In this document: positions 26,434 through 36,030 of the stretch, piece after piece
How positions within the stretch are numbered: position 1 is the first letter of the stretch
Layout of the letters: the number at the start of each line of letters is the position of its first letter
Source: Lichenicoccus sp964242335
GTDB lineage: Bacteria; Pseudomonadota; Alphaproteobacteria; Acetobacterales; Acetobacteraceae
DNA: 64,000 nucleotides
NCBI GenBank assembly: GCA_964242335.1
Contig: CAXTAY010000016.1
Location: forward strand, 5,358 to 69,357
Reading direction: 5' to 3'
Translations under genes and position numbers: made by a program
The notes under the pieces: model-generated
The model's input: only the letters and a program-made list of their open reading frames with translations
What the model was told of the DNA's origin: nothing
The model's database searches: none

Positions 26434-27697
26434 CGCGCCCACCAGCCCGCCGAGGAGCCGCGGCCTGCTCGATCTGAGCCGGGATCTGCGCGACGCCAGC
26501 GACAGCGCGATCCTGCGCGTCACCCAGGTCATCGACACCTTGCCGGAACGCGGCGCCGCCGACCGGCTGCTGGACGGGTTGCGACCGCGCCTGAGCGCGC
26601 TTCGGCCGCCGCGGCCGCCGGCGCTGAGCCGCGTGCTGTTCTGGCCGCTGCAGCCGGTGATCCTGGCGCCCGGTGCCTGGCGGCCGGGCACGGTCGGGAT
26701 CCCGCGCAGCATGATCACGCCGATCACCGCGCTGGTTCGCACCCACCTGCCGGACGCCGGCTCCGTCGAGGCCGCCCTCGCCGCCGGACGCGAGCCGGAT
26801 GATCAGCTCTGGCAGGATGCCGCGTCGATCCTGACCACCGTCCCGTTGCCCGCCGACTGGGAGTCGGTCGCGTTCCAGGTGCAGACCGGGATCAAGCCGC
26901 AGGCATTGCAGCCCCTGCTCGTGGTGATCCGGCTCGCCTTCGCCCATGCCCGCCTGCTGCGTCAGATCGGCAGCGAGCCGGAGCCGGCCGCCGAGGCGAG
27001 CCGGCCACTGCTGCTGGATGCCGCACGATCCGGCCCGCTGAGCTGGAGCACCATGCTGACGCTGCTGTTCGAGCAGACGCGGGCGCCGGGGCCGCTGCTG
27101 CGCCAGGTGATCGAGCTGGCGCGCGCGAGTGGCTTCGCACGCCAGCTCGAGGGCGGCCTGCAGCAGGTGGTTGATGCGGTGATCGACCGGCTGGATCAGG
27201 CCGACGCCGGATCCTCGCCGCGAGCTGCGCCCGGAAGCGCTGCGGAAGCTGGTCCGGGACGGGCGCAGACCGACGAGGCGCTGCGCACCCAGGCGCGTCG
27301 CGCGGCGCGGCTCGCGGGCTTCTGTGCCATGCGCGCGGAGATGCCGGCGGTCGGCAGGCTGACGCAGCGCAGGCGGCAGGTGGCGGCGGAATGCGCAGCC
27401 GAGTTCGCCGACGGGCTGCGCGGCGCGACCGCGGCCTGCGTGCCGGCCGGCACGCTGGATCCGCAGGCGGAGCAGGAGGCGGCGGAGCGGCTCGAGGCGC
27501 GGCTGCTGGCCCTGCGTGAGCTCGATCTGGCCGCCCGGCCGCTCGGCGAAGCGCAGGGGCGCGAGCAGCTGCTGAGCCAGGCGGCGACGTTCTACGCGGG
27601 TGCGGACGCGCCGGACTGGCTGACCCGCGCCGACCGGCTGCGACTGTGCGAGATCCTGGTCGGGGCGGAGGCGGCGCTTCGCCTGGCGGACCTATAG
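26426..27697 (+). CDS. Hypothetical protein B of an overlapping pair
   Basis: This 423-residue protein is not recognised. It is predicted soluble and helical, with no signal peptide, no metal or nucleotide motif visible, and an Ala/Arg-rich second half (TQARRAARLAGFC, QEAAERLEARLLALRELDL). It starts 8 bases before the stop of the preceding unknown gene. A YggS-type gene begins 56 bases after the stop, so all three may be one transcript. The composition matches the chromosome, giving no sign of recent transfer. It could be a lineage-restricted protein; homology searching is needed to say more. Confidence 0.65.
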   Translation: MADAPTSPPRSRGLLDLSRDLRDASDSAILRVTQVIDTLPERGAADRLLDGLRPRLSALRPPRPPALSRVLFWPLQPVILAPGAWRPGTVGIPRSMITPITALVRTHLPDAGSVEAALAAGREPDDQLWQDAASILTTVPLPADWESVAFQVQTGIKPQALQPLLVVIRLAFAHARLLRQIGSEPEPAAEASRPLLLDAARSGPLSWSTMLTLLFEQTRAPGPLLRQVIELARASGFARQLEGGLQQVVDAVIDRLDQADAGSSPRAAPGSAAEAGPGRAQTDEALRTQARRAARLAGFCAMRAEMPAVGRLTQRRRQVAAECAAEFADGLRGATAACVPAGTLDPQAEQEAAERLEARLLALRELDLAARPLGEAQGREQLLSQAATFYAGADAPDWLTRADRLRLCEILVGAEAALRLADL

Positions 27698-27753
27698 CGA
27701 CGGCGCCCGATCGGCACTACCTGACCCAGACCACGTCGCCGGAAACCGTGCCG

Positions 27754-28455
27754 ATGCCGCCACCTTCCCCCCTGGACGAGATCCGCGCGCGCATCGCGAC
27801 CGCGGCGCGTGCCGACGGGCGCGAGCCGGACGCCGTCAGCCTGGTGGCCGTCTCCAAGACCCATCCGGCATCGCATCTGACGACGCTGCTGCAGCAGGGC
27901 CAGCGCCGCTTCGGCGAGAACCGGGTGCAGGAGGCGCTGCAGAAGTTCCCGGCGTTGCGCTCGCATCATCCGGACCTCCGGCTGCACCTGATCGGCCCGC
28001 TGCAGACCAACAAGGCGCTCGACGCGGTGCGCGGCTTCGACGTCATCGAGACGCTGGACCGGCCGCGTCTCGCCGATGCGATCGAGCGCGCCGCCGAACG
28101 GGAGGGCCGGATCCCGGAGCTGCTGGTGCAGGTCAATATCGGCGACGAGCCGCAGAAGGCGGGGATCGCGCGCGCCGAGGCGGAGGGTTTCATCCGCTCC
28201 TGCCGGGCGCGGTTCGGCGCTGCACTGACCGGCCTGATGTGCATCCCGCCTGCCGAGGACGACCCGCTGCCGCATTTCCGGAAGCTGGCGGCGCTGGCGG
28301 CGCAGTGCGGGCTGTCCGGCCTCTCGATGGGCATGTCGGGCGACTTCGAAACCGCGATCTCCGCCGGTGCCACCGAGGTTCGGGTCGGATCGGCACTGTT
28401 CGGCGAGCGGCCTGTGCACGCATCGCCGCTCTCCGCATCCGTCGTGCCGGGCTGA
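27754..28455 (+). CDS. YggS/PROSC-family pyridoxal phosphate homeostasis protein
   Basis: This 233-residue single-domain PLP-binding barrel has the PLP lysine in VAVSKTHPA, the FGENRVQEAL and HLIGPLQTNK segments, and the phosphate-binding GMSGDFETAI region with SMGMSGD. These proteins buffer PLP and influence amino-acid metabolism but have no known catalytic reaction. The start is either ATG at 27754 or GTG two codons earlier; GGAAAC lies upstream of both. It sits between two unknown genes and kup. Confidence 0.93.
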   Translation: MPPPSPLDEIRARIATAARADGREPDAVSLVAVSKTHPASHLTTLLQQGQRRFGENRVQEALQKFPALRSHHPDLRLHLIGPLQTNKALDAVRGFDVIETLDRPRLADAIERAAEREGRIPELLVQVNIGDEPQKAGIARAEAEGFIRSCRARFGAALTGLMCIPPAEDDPLPHFRKLAALAAQCGLSGLSMGMSGDFETAISAGATEVRVGSALFGERPVHASPLSASVVPG

Positions 28456-28607
28456 GCCCGCATGCCTCGACCCCGCTTGCCTCGCCGAACCGTTGAGTCG
28501 TATGGGGGCGCCTGCGACAGCCCGCATCCCTGGTCCCGCGCCGCCGTGCCTCTCCGGAGCCCCTTCATGAGCTGCGACGCCGGTGCGCCTGCAGATGGTG
28601 CCCAACC

Positions 28608-30548
28608 TTGATCCATCAGCCTCCTCTCCGTCAGCTTTCGCCGAGCGAGCCCGCGCCGGCCAGCGTCCAGCTTCCGGCCGCGGAGCGGCATCGTGGGGTC
28701 GGTCTCGCCTCGCTGCTGGGCGTGCTAGGCGTGGTGTACGGCGATATCGGCACCAGTCCGCTCTACGCGCTGAAGGCCACCATCGCCATCATCAGCAACC
28801 GGGCTCCGACGCCGGGAGAAGTGCTGGGCATCGAGAGCCTGATCTTCTGGTCGCTGATCCTGGTAGTGACGATCAAGTACGTGACGCTGATCATGCGCGC
28901 CGACAACGAGGGCGAGGGCGGCATCCTGTCGCTGATGGCGCTGGCGCAGCGTGTCGCCTCGAGCAACCGGATGCGGACCGTGATGGGGCTCGCCGGCATC
29001 ATCGGCGCCTGCCTGTTCTTCGGCGACGGCACCATCACGCCGGCGATCTCGGTGCTGTCGGCGATCGAGGGCCTGGAGGTGAGCGTGCCGTCGGCCCGCG
29101 AGGTGGTGCTGCCGATCGCGATCGTGGTGATCGTGGCGCTGTTCACCCTGCAGTGGCGCGGCACCGGCAGCGTCGGACGCATCTTCGGGCCGATCATGGT
29201 GCTCTGGTTCGGCAGCATCGGCGTGCTCGGCGCGATCGAGGTCGTGCACCACCCGTTCGTGCTCGGCGCGCTGCTGCCCAACCATGCGGTGATCTTCATC
29301 TGGCATCATGGCTGGATCGCCTTCGTCGCACTCGGCGCGGTGGTGCTCTCGGTCACCGGCGCCGAGGCGCTCTACGCCGACATGGGCCATTTCGGCCGCG
29401 CCCCGATCCGCCTCGCCTGGCTGGTCTTCGTGCTGCCGTCGCTGGCGCTCAACTATCTCGGCCAGGGCGCGCTGATCATCGACCGTCCCGAGACGATCAA
29501 GAACCCGTTCTTCCTGCTCGGGCCGGACTGGATGCGGCTGCCGATGGTGGTGCTGGCCACCGCCGCCACCGTGATCGCGAGCCAGGCGATGATCACCGGC
29601 GCCTACTCGATCGCGCGCCAAGCGGTGCAGCTCGGCTACCTGCCGCGGATGCGGGTGCTGCACACCAACCCGAACGAGGAAGGCCAGATCTACCTGCCGC
29701 AGGTCAACCGCGCGCTGATGGTCGGCGTGCTGCTGCTGGTGCTGACGTTCCGCTCCTCCGATGCCCTGGCGTCGGCCTACGGCATCGCCGTGACCGGCAC
29801 CTTCATGTGCACCTGCGTCCTGGCGATGGTGGCGTTCCACCGCCTCTACGGCTGGTCGAAATACGCCGCCACCTTCGTGTTCGGCGGGTTCTTCCTGATC
29901 GACGGGACGTTCTTCGCTGCCAACGCGCTGAAGATCCCGCAGGGCGGCTGGGTGCCGCTGCTGCTCGGCATCGTGCTGACCGCGCTGATGACCAGCTGGA
30001 AGCGCGGCCGCGAGCTGCTGGCGCTGCGCTGGAAGCAGGACAGCATGCCGCTCGCTTCCTTCCTCGCCCGCCTGCCGCAATCGCACATCGTGCGGGTGCC
30101 GGGGATGGCGGTGTTCCTCACCGCCAACCCGGACGTCGTGCCGGCGTCGCTGCTGCACAACCTGAAGCACAACAAGGTGCTGCACGAGAAGGTGCTGTTC
30201 GTCACCATCCAGAACCTGGACCAGCCGGAGGCCGGACGCGGCCATCGCCTGCAGGTCGACGAGCTGGCGCCGGGCATACATCGCGTCGGGCTGCGCTACG
30301 GCTTCATGGAGAGCCCCAACCTGCCGCGCGCCCTCGAGGAACTGCGCAGCGCCGGCGTGGTGTTCGATCCGATGCAGGCGAGCTACTTCGTCAGCCGCGA
30401 GGTGCTGGTGCGCGCCACCATCCCGCGCATGCCGCTGTGGCGCCTGTCGCTGTTCCTGGTGATGGCGCGCAATGCGGTGACCACCACCGAGTTCTTCCGC
30501 ATCCCGAGCGACCGCGTGGTGGAGCTGGGCGTGCGCGTCGCGATCTGA
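28608..30548 (+). CDS. kup: Low-affinity potassium uptake transporter Kup
   Basis: Kup imports K+ with protons across the inner membrane. The 646-residue protein has the family hallmark GVVYGDIGTSPLYALK near the start of the first membrane span, about 12 hydrophobic spans up to residue ~470, and a soluble C-terminal domain. The only in-frame start close to the family N-terminus is TTG at 28608, without a strong RBS, so the exact start is uncertain. The stop overlaps the start of hemW (TGATG). Confidence 0.93.
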   Translation: MIHQPPLRQLSPSEPAPASVQLPAAERHRGVGLASLLGVLGVVYGDIGTSPLYALKATIAIISNRAPTPGEVLGIESLIFWSLILVVTIKYVTLIMRADNEGEGGILSLMALAQRVASSNRMRTVMGLAGIIGACLFFGDGTITPAISVLSAIEGLEVSVPSAREVVLPIAIVVIVALFTLQWRGTGSVGRIFGPIMVLWFGSIGVLGAIEVVHHPFVLGALLPNHAVIFIWHHGWIAFVALGAVVLSVTGAEALYADMGHFGRAPIRLAWLVFVLPSLALNYLGQGALIIDRPETIKNPFFLLGPDWMRLPMVVLATAATVIASQAMITGAYSIARQAVQLGYLPRMRVLHTNPNEEGQIYLPQVNRALMVGVLLLVLTFRSSDALASAYGIAVTGTFMCTCVLAMVAFHRLYGWSKYAATFVFGGFFLIDGTFFAANALKIPQGGWVPLLLGIVLTALMTSWKRGRELLALRWKQDSMPLASFLARLPQSHIVRVPGMAVFLTANPDVVPASLLHNLKHNKVLHEKVLFVTIQNLDQPEAGRGHRLQVDELAPGIHRVGLRYGFMESPNLPRALEELRSAGVVFDPMQASYFVSREVLVRATIPRMPLWRLSLFLVMARNAVTTTEFFRIPSDRVVELGVRVAI

Positions 30549-31699
30549 TGCAGCGGGACGTCGCACTCTACGTGCACTGGCCGTTCTGCCTCAGCAAGTG
30601 CCCCTACTGCGACTTCAACAGCCATGTGCGCGACGTCATCCCCGAGCGCCGCTTCGCCGCAGCGCTGCGCACCGAGCTGGCGCACGAGGCGGCGCGCCTG
30701 GGCCGGCGTCGCCTCGGTTCGATCTTCTTCGGCGGCGGCACACCGAGCCTGATGCGCCCGGAGAGCGTCGCCGACCTGATCGAGCTGGCCAGGACCCTGT
30801 TCGACCCGGCGCCCGACCTCGAGGTCACGCTGGAGGCCAACCCCACCAGCGTCGAGGCGGCGCGGCTGCGCGGCTTCCGCGAGGCGGGGGTGACGCGCAT
30901 CTCGCTCGGGGTGCAGGCGCTCGAGGACGAGGCATTGCGCGGGCTCGGCCGGGTGCATTCCGCGGCGGACGCGATCGCAGCGCTCGAGCTCGCGCGCAGC
31001 CTGTTCCCGCGCATCTCCTTCGACCTGATCTACGCCCGCCCGGGACAGACGCTGCCCGCCTGGCGCGCCGAACTCGACCGCGCCCTGGCGCTGGTCTCCG
31101 ACCACCTCTCGCTCTACCAGCTTACCATTGAGCCCGGCACACGCTACGAGGCGCTGCACCGCCAGGGCCTGATCGCCCTGCCGGACGACGACAGCGCCGC
31201 GGCGCTGTACGAGGAGACCGCGGACGTCGCGGCACGGCACGGGCTGGAGCCCTACGAGGTCTCCAACTACGCCCGCCCGGGCGCGCAGAGCCGGCACAAC
31301 CTCGCGTACTGGCGCTACCAGGACTATGCCGGCATCGGGCCCGGCGCCCACGGCCGGCTGACGCTGGACGGCGGGCTGTTCGCCACCCGGCGACACCGCG
31401 CGCCCGAACCCTGGGTGACGCGGGTGGAACGGTCCGGCTCGGGCGAGACCAGCTGCACGCCGCTTTCGATGCGCGACCGCACCCGGGAGATGCTGCTGAT
31501 GGGATTGCGGCTGTCCGAAGGGATCGGTGCGGCGGCGTTCCTGGCGCGCACCGGCACGGCGCTGGCGTCGGCGCTGGATGCCGGGGTGCTGCGGGCCGCA
31601 GAGGAAGAAGGCTACCTGGTCTGGCACGATGATTGCCTCAGGGCCACGCCGTCCGGGCGTCTGCGCCTGGACGCGCTGCTCGGCGCGCTCGCGCTGTAG
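30548..31699 (+). CDS. hemW: Radical SAM heme chaperone HemW
   Basis: This 383-residue HemN-like protein has the radical-SAM cluster motif C-x3-C-x2-C (Cys14, Cys18, Cys21; CLSKCPYC). It also has FGGGTPSLM, the EANPTS segment and the ISLGVQALED strand. The short N-terminus before the cluster motif is typical of HemW, a heme-binding chaperone, rather than of true oxygen-independent coproporphyrinogen oxidase HemN. The start codon shares one base with the kup stop, so it is translationally coupled to kup. Confidence 0.92.
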   Translation: MQRDVALYVHWPFCLSKCPYCDFNSHVRDVIPERRFAAALRTELAHEAARLGRRRLGSIFFGGGTPSLMRPESVADLIELARTLFDPAPDLEVTLEANPTSVEAARLRGFREAGVTRISLGVQALEDEALRGLGRVHSAADAIAALELARSLFPRISFDLIYARPGQTLPAWRAELDRALALVSDHLSLYQLTIEPGTRYEALHRQGLIALPDDDSAAALYEETADVAARHGLEPYEVSNYARPGAQSRHNLAYWRYQDYAGIGPGAHGRLTLDGGLFATRRHRAPEPWVTRVERSGSGETSCTPLSMRDRTREMLLMGLRLSEGIGAAAFLARTGTALASALDAGVLRAAEEEGYLVWHDDCLRATPSGRLRLDALLGALAL

Positions 31700-31726
31700 C
31701 GCCCGCACTCGAGGAGGTCCCAGACC

Positions 31727-32815
31727 TTGCGCCTCATCGCCGCCCTGCTGCTGCTCGCCGGCCTCACGGCACTCCCCATCCTGGCCGCGGCGGCGACGCC
31801 GCAGCTGGTCATCGAGGACAACGACTTCCTCGGCCCCGGCGGCTCCGACCTGCAATCGACGCTGCCGCTGCTCGCCGACCCCGGGGTCAGGCTGCTCGGC
31901 CTCACCGTCGTGGTCGGCGATGCCTGGGAGAACGAGGAGTCGGCGCATCTGCGTCGTTTCCTGGAGATCGCCGGCCGCACCGACGTTCCGGTGCTGGACG
32001 GCGCCACCCTGCCGCTGGTCAACAGCGTGGCCAGGATGCGGCTGTGGGAGCAGGCCTATGGGCCGATCCCGTGGAAGGGTGCCTGGGGCGGGGTGGGCAA
32101 GATCGACCAGGTGCCCGACCGGCAGCCGGCGGTGCCGAAGCTCGTCGAGGGCGCGCCTGTCCCGTCAGCCGCACCGGAGCGCGCGGCCGACTTCCTGATC
32201 CGCATGGTGCACGCGCACCCGCACCAGGTCACGATCGTCGCCGCCGGGCCGCTGACCAACCTGGCGCTGGCGATCCGGCTCGACCCCGACTTCGCCGCGA
32301 CCGCCAGGCAGCTGGTGTTCATGGGTGCGCTGATCGACACCGGCATGCAGTCGGTCACCGGCAACGCCGACTGGGCGTCGGACTTCAACATGATCTTCGA
32401 TCCCGAGGCGGCGCACATCGTGCTGACCGCGCCGTGGCCGAGGATCGTCTCGGTCGGCAACGTCTCCAACGACGTCATGATGACACGCGCGCTGATGGCG
32501 CGGATCACGACCAGGCACAGCGCGTTCACCGGCTACCTGTCGCGCTACTTCGCCGCGCTGCCGATGTGGGACGAGATGACCGCCGCGGTCGCCGTCGACC
32601 CGACGCTGGTGACGCGATCCGTCACCGCCATGCTCGACATCGACACCGCCCCGGGCGTCGATTACGGGCGTGCGCATGTCTGGCCGGCGGCGCTGGCGCC
32701 CCAGGGAGCGCATGGCGGCATGCTCCGCCCGGTGGTCATCGTGCAGGCGATCGACACGCGGCGCTTCCTGGACCGGTTCGTCGAGCAGGCGCAGCAGCCC
32801 GGCGCCGGTCGCTGA
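31727..32815 (+). CDS. Periplasmic nucleoside hydrolase
   Basis: This 362-residue protein has a signal peptide (hydrophobic residues 3-22) followed by an inosine-uridine-preferring nucleoside hydrolase fold that cleaves ribonucleosides to base and ribose. The N-terminal calcium-binding aspartate cluster appears as IEDNDFLGPGGSD, a variant of the usual DTDxGxDD. The later VTIVAAGPLTNLALA stretch is characteristic. The start is TTG, supported by GAGGAGG nine bases upstream. It stands alone, ending 5 bases before the convergent SRPBCC gene. Export suggests scavenging of external nucleosides. Confidence 0.85.
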   Translation: MRLIAALLLLAGLTALPILAAAATPQLVIEDNDFLGPGGSDLQSTLPLLADPGVRLLGLTVVVGDAWENEESAHLRRFLEIAGRTDVPVLDGATLPLVNSVARMRLWEQAYGPIPWKGAWGGVGKIDQVPDRQPAVPKLVEGAPVPSAAPERAADFLIRMVHAHPHQVTIVAAGPLTNLALAIRLDPDFAATARQLVFMGALIDTGMQSVTGNADWASDFNMIFDPEAAHIVLTAPWPRIVSVGNVSNDVMMTRALMARITTRHSAFTGYLSRYFAALPMWDEMTAAVAVDPTLVTRSVTAMLDIDTAPGVDYGRAHVWPAALAPQGAHGGMLRPVVIVQAIDTRRFLDRFVEQAQQPGAGR

Positions 32816-32820
32816 GCCTC

Positions 32821-33684
32821 TCAGGCCGGTCGAGAGGGCGGTATCGGCGCCATCCCGCCCGGGGAGGGCACCGCGGCCTCGCCGAGGGTCTTGAGCAGGT
32901 CGAGCGCCTTCTCGATCAGGAGCGACGGGACCAGCTCGCCGACCGCAGCACTCGCGGCGGTGCCGGCGGCGCCGAGCTGAGGATGCAGGCGCGCGCGCAG
33001 GCTGACCAGGGCGCCGAAGCCGCCCGGCGCCGGTCGGAGGCGCAGCGAGGCCGCACTGAGGAAGGCCTGGCCCGCCGGCGCGCCGAGGCGGATCCGGCGC
33101 GCGGCTTCATCGACCCGCGTGAGCAGGGTCCAGGAGAGGTCGCGTCCGACCGGTCCCGGCACCGTCCAGCGCGTATGCGACGCATCGACCGGCACCAGTT
33201 CGGCGAAGTGCGCCATCATCCGCGGCAGCGTCGTCGGCTGCCGCAGCAGCGCGAACAGCCGCTCGGGCGAGGCCGCGACGACGATGCTGCGCTCGATCTC
33301 GGTGGCATCGACCGCCTCGTGCCGCGCCGCGACGCCGGCGCGGCGCGCGCTCCAGCTGTCGAGCACGGCGATGCCGGCGAGTGCCGCCAGTGCCGCACCG
33401 GCACTTCGCGGCCGTGCGCCCGCGAGGCCGGCGCGCAGGGTCGCGAGGTCGAGCGCATCGCCGGCGACGCGACCCCAGAGCCACGGCGCGGGCGCATCGC
33501 TGCGCAGCAGGCCGATGCCGGTGGCGATCTCACGCAGGCCGAACAGGCGCACCACCCGTTCCCGACCGCGCAGGCCGAGCGGTGCGGTGACGAGAGCCGG
33601 CGCCAGCAGCTGGACCGCGCCGAGGCCGATGGAGAACCACCCTAGGGCGTCGGCGCTGCGGTGGCGCTGGGTGGGGCGGGTCAT
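32821..33684 (-). CDS. Membrane-anchored SRPBCC (polyketide cyclase/dehydrase-like) protein
   Basis: This 287-residue protein has two to three hydrophobic segments in the first ~120 residues (LGWFSIGLGAVQLLAPALV, then AGAALAALAGIAVL). An SRPBCC lipid/ligand-binding fold follows at about 130-270 (EIERSIVVAASPERLFALL). Ligand unknown. Three in-frame ATGs lie close together; GGAGG sits nine bases before the one at 33684, so that start is chosen. The gene is divergent from the DUF1489 gene and convergent with the nucleoside hydrolase. Confidence 0.75.
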   Translation of the reverse strand: MTRPTQRHRSADALGWFSIGLGAVQLLAPALVTAPLGLRGRERVVRLFGLREIATGIGLLRSDAPAPWLWGRVAGDALDLATLRAGLAGARPRSAGAALAALAGIAVLDSWSARRAGVAARHEAVDATEIERSIVVAASPERLFALLRQPTTLPRMMAHFAELVPVDASHTRWTVPGPVGRDLSWTLLTRVDEAARRIRLGAPAGQAFLSAASLRLRPAPGGFGALVSLRARLHPQLGAAGTAASAAVGELVPSLLIEKALDLLKTLGEAAVPSPGGMAPIPPSRPA

Positions 33685-33840
33685 GTCCATCATCCTCCGA
33701 GCGCGCAGGATCGGCTCGTGGCGTCCCGCGCCAGGCTGCAAGATCGTTCGGGATCGCGGGTTCTCGAGTGTCGCCGCGCTCCCCGGATGGTGATGCGCCG
33801 GCCTCTCACCCGGGTCGATCCGCCGTGCTAGCCGGTGGCG

Positions 33841-34272
33841 ATGCTGCACCTGATCAAGCTCGCGGTCGGAGTCGCCGATCCGGCGGCGCTCGCCGAGCGG
33901 CAGGCCTTCCGCTCGCGCGAGACCGGCGCGCATGACGGCTGGCCGTTCCTGCGCACCCGCAACTTCCCGCGTCGCGCCGAGGAGATCCTCGAGGGCGGCT
34001 CGGTCTACTGGGTGATGTCCGGCGTGCTGCTGTGCCGGCAGCGCGTGTTCGAGATCACCACCGACCGACGCGACGACGGCACGCCCTGCACCGCCATCAT
34101 TCTGGACGGCCCCGGCGTTGCGGTCGTGCCCAGGATGATCCGCCCGTTCCAGGGCTGGCGCTACCTGACGGCGGCCGACGCGCCCGACGACCTAGGCAGC
34201 CTGCCGCAGGCGGCCGGAGATCCGCTCCCGCCGGCGCTACGCCGCGCGCTCGCCGCCCTCTGCCTGCTCTGA
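33841..34272 (+). CDS. DUF1489 family protein
   Basis: This 143-residue protein matches the alphaproteobacterial DUF1489 family, whose function is unknown. Typical segments are MLHLIKLAVGV, the TRNFPRRAEEIL stretch and a RPFQGWRYL segment late in the chain. No signal peptide or membrane span. ATG at 33841 is used; GTG two codons earlier is the alternative. It is monocistronic and followed by two GC hairpins at 34282-34321 that can serve as its terminator. Confidence 0.85.
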   Translation: MLHLIKLAVGVADPAALAERQAFRSRETGAHDGWPFLRTRNFPRRAEEILEGGSVYWVMSGVLLCRQRVFEITTDRRDDGTPCTAIILDGPGVAVVPRMIRPFQGWRYLTAADAPDDLGSLPQAAGDPLPPALRRALAALCLL

Positions 34273-34281
34273 TCCGGGATC

Positions 34282-34321
34282 CGGGGCCTGAGGCCCCGCC
34301 GGGTCCAGGGCAGCGCCCTGG
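34282..34321. repeat. Short double-hairpin repeat, copy C
   Basis: Two palindromes in a row: CGGGGCC-TGA-GGCCCCG and CCAGGGC-AGC-GCCCTGG. They resemble the second and last hairpins of the longer repeats at 20011-20119 and 54627-54736 but share less sequence. The position 9 bases after the DUF1489 stop allows a terminator role. Confidence 0.65.
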
Positions 34322-34441
34322 CCTGCCCCTTCCAACACTGTGGCAGATCCGCAATGCGAATGCGGCAATCGGCGATCCTCCGAGCCTCCCCAGCAACCCA
34401 AGATTGATCGTGGTCGCGGTTGGCGACACCATCCGGAGACG

Positions 34442-35521
34442 ATGCATCGATGGCCGCTCCTCTGCGCCCTGCTCACGCTCGCGGCCTGCGGCGGCGGCCG
34501 CGTGGGCTACGGCCCGGGTCTGGCGAGTTATCCGGAGCCGGGCCCGCCGGGCGACCCGTGGCGTCCCTACATCCGGCAGGCCGCCAACCGCTTCAGCGTG
34601 CCGCAGCGCTGGATCCGCGCGGTGATGCAGCAGGAATCCGGCGGCCATGAATATCGCGACGGCCGCGCGATCACCTCTCCGGCGGGTGCGATGGGGCTGA
34701 TGCAGCTGATGCCGGCGACCTATGCCGACATGCAGAGCCAGAACGGCCTGGGGAACGACCCGTACGAGCCGCACGACAACATACTGGCCGGCACCGCCTA
34801 TATCAGGCTGATGTATGCACGCTACGGCGCGCCGGCCTTCCTCGCGGCCTACAATGCGGGTCCGCAGCGGCTGGATGATTATCTCGGCACCGGGCGGAGA
34901 CTGCCGAACGAGACCGTGCGCTACGTTGCGGCCATCGCCCCGCGGCTGGGCACCGAGATCGCGATGACCGGCCCGCTCTCCGCCTATGCCGGCGTGCCGG
35001 ATCGTCCCGCGCCAAGCTTCGCCGCCTCGGTCCGCCTGGCCGCCTACCGCGTACCGGCGCCCGAAGCCGCGACGGCCTGTGCGCAGGATCCCGACGCCGC
35101 CTACGATCCGGACCTGTCGTGCCGCCCGGCGCGGCGGGTGCGGCGTGCCGAGCCGCCGGTCGCGATGCAGGTCGCGGCTACGCCGGTCAGCGCCATCTAC
35201 CAGGCGCCAGGCTTCTATCGGACGCCCAGCGCGAGCCGGCGCGAGGTCTCGTACTCCGTCGAACCCTATGGCGCCTGGGCGGTGCAGGTCGGCGCCTACG
35301 ACTCCGCCGGGCAGGCGCACTTCGCCACCACGATGGCGCGCCAGGCCGCCTTCACCCAGCTCTCCGGCAGCCGCGCCCTGGTGCAGCCGACCAGCCGGTT
35401 CGGCCGTACCGTGCTGTATCGCGCCCGCCTCGCCGGGCTGGCGCGCGCCGACGCCGGCGCCGCCTGCCAGGTCCTGGAGCAGCACAGCATCCCCTGCATG
35501 ATCGTCGCCCCGGGAAGCTGA
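34442..35521 (+). CDS. Lipoprotein lytic transglycosylase with SPOR domain
   Basis: This 359-residue lipoprotein has an LTLAAC lipobox with mature Cys16. An SLT domain spans about 40-185, with catalytic Glu65 in VMQQESGG and the GAMGLMQLMPATY and AAYNAGP motifs that cleave peptidoglycan. A SPOR domain lies at about 280-355 (AVQVGAYDSAGQAHF) and binds denuded glycan at the septum. The middle ~80 residues are linker. ATG has GGAG four bases upstream. The combination suggests septal or cell-wall remodelling at the outer-membrane inner face. Confidence 0.9.
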   Translation: MHRWPLLCALLTLAACGGGRVGYGPGLASYPEPGPPGDPWRPYIRQAANRFSVPQRWIRAVMQQESGGHEYRDGRAITSPAGAMGLMQLMPATYADMQSQNGLGNDPYEPHDNILAGTAYIRLMYARYGAPAFLAAYNAGPQRLDDYLGTGRRLPNETVRYVAAIAPRLGTEIAMTGPLSAYAGVPDRPAPSFAASVRLAAYRVPAPEAATACAQDPDAAYDPDLSCRPARRVRRAEPPVAMQVAATPVSAIYQAPGFYRTPSASRREVSYSVEPYGAWAVQVGAYDSAGQAHFATTMARQAAFTQLSGSRALVQPTSRFGRTVLYRARLAGLARADAGAACQVLEQHSIPCMIVAPGS

Positions 35522-35568
35522 ACCGCAGTCGGCGCCGCCCGTTCCTGTGCCACCGACAGGAGACCGCC

Positions 35569-35973
35569 ATGCCCCAGATCATCGATCTCGCCCCGCACGA
35601 TCCGCTGCCCGACGGGCCGGCGCTGGTGCTGCTGCGACGCTTCGAGGAGGACAATCCGAGGCAGATCATGATCGAGGTGGTGGCGCTGGACGATCACCAT
35701 ACGGAGTCCAACGCGCGCATGACCGACGCCGAGGGCCTGCCGCCGTCGTGGGAAGAGGCGAGCGGACGCGCCGAGGCGATGGCGGACGAGGCGAAGCTGC
35801 CGATGCTGTACCGGATCGACCGCACCGCGGGTCCGCGCGAGCAGGAGATCGTCGCACATGACGGCGACCGCTCCGCCAACATGGAGGCGCTGGACGATTC
35901 CGACCTCGAGGAGGGCGAACCGGGCCCCGACATGCGCGACCGCAACAACAACGCGGCACCGCGCCGGTTCTAG
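35569..35973 (+). CDS. Small acidic hypothetical protein
   Basis: This 134-residue soluble protein is not recognised. The first ~95 residues look folded (IIDLAPHDPLPDGPALVLL, later MLYRIDRTAGPREQEIV). The last 40 are acidic and probably disordered (ALDDSDLEEGEPGPD). AGGAG lies nine bases before ATG. It is 47 bases downstream of the transglycosylase and may share its transcript. Confidence 0.6.
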   Translation: MPQIIDLAPHDPLPDGPALVLLRRFEEDNPRQIMIEVVALDDHHTESNARMTDAEGLPPSWEEASGRAEAMADEAKLPMLYRIDRTAGPREQEIVAHDGDRSANMEALDDSDLEEGEPGPDMRDRNNNAAPRRF

Positions 35974-35994
35974 CGGGGCGCCCCCGGGTCGGGA

Positions 35995-36023
35995 TTGACG
36001 TGCCCGGAGGCGCGTGGGATAGG
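35995..36023 (+). promoter_or_regulatory. Candidate sigma-70 promoter for fbpABC
   Basis: TTGACG at 35995-36000, a 17-base spacer and GATAGG at 36018-36023 give a good -35, correct spacing and a weak -10. It lies about 95 bases before fbpA. Supported by pattern only. Confidence 0.35.
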
Positions 36024-36030
36024 CCGGTGC

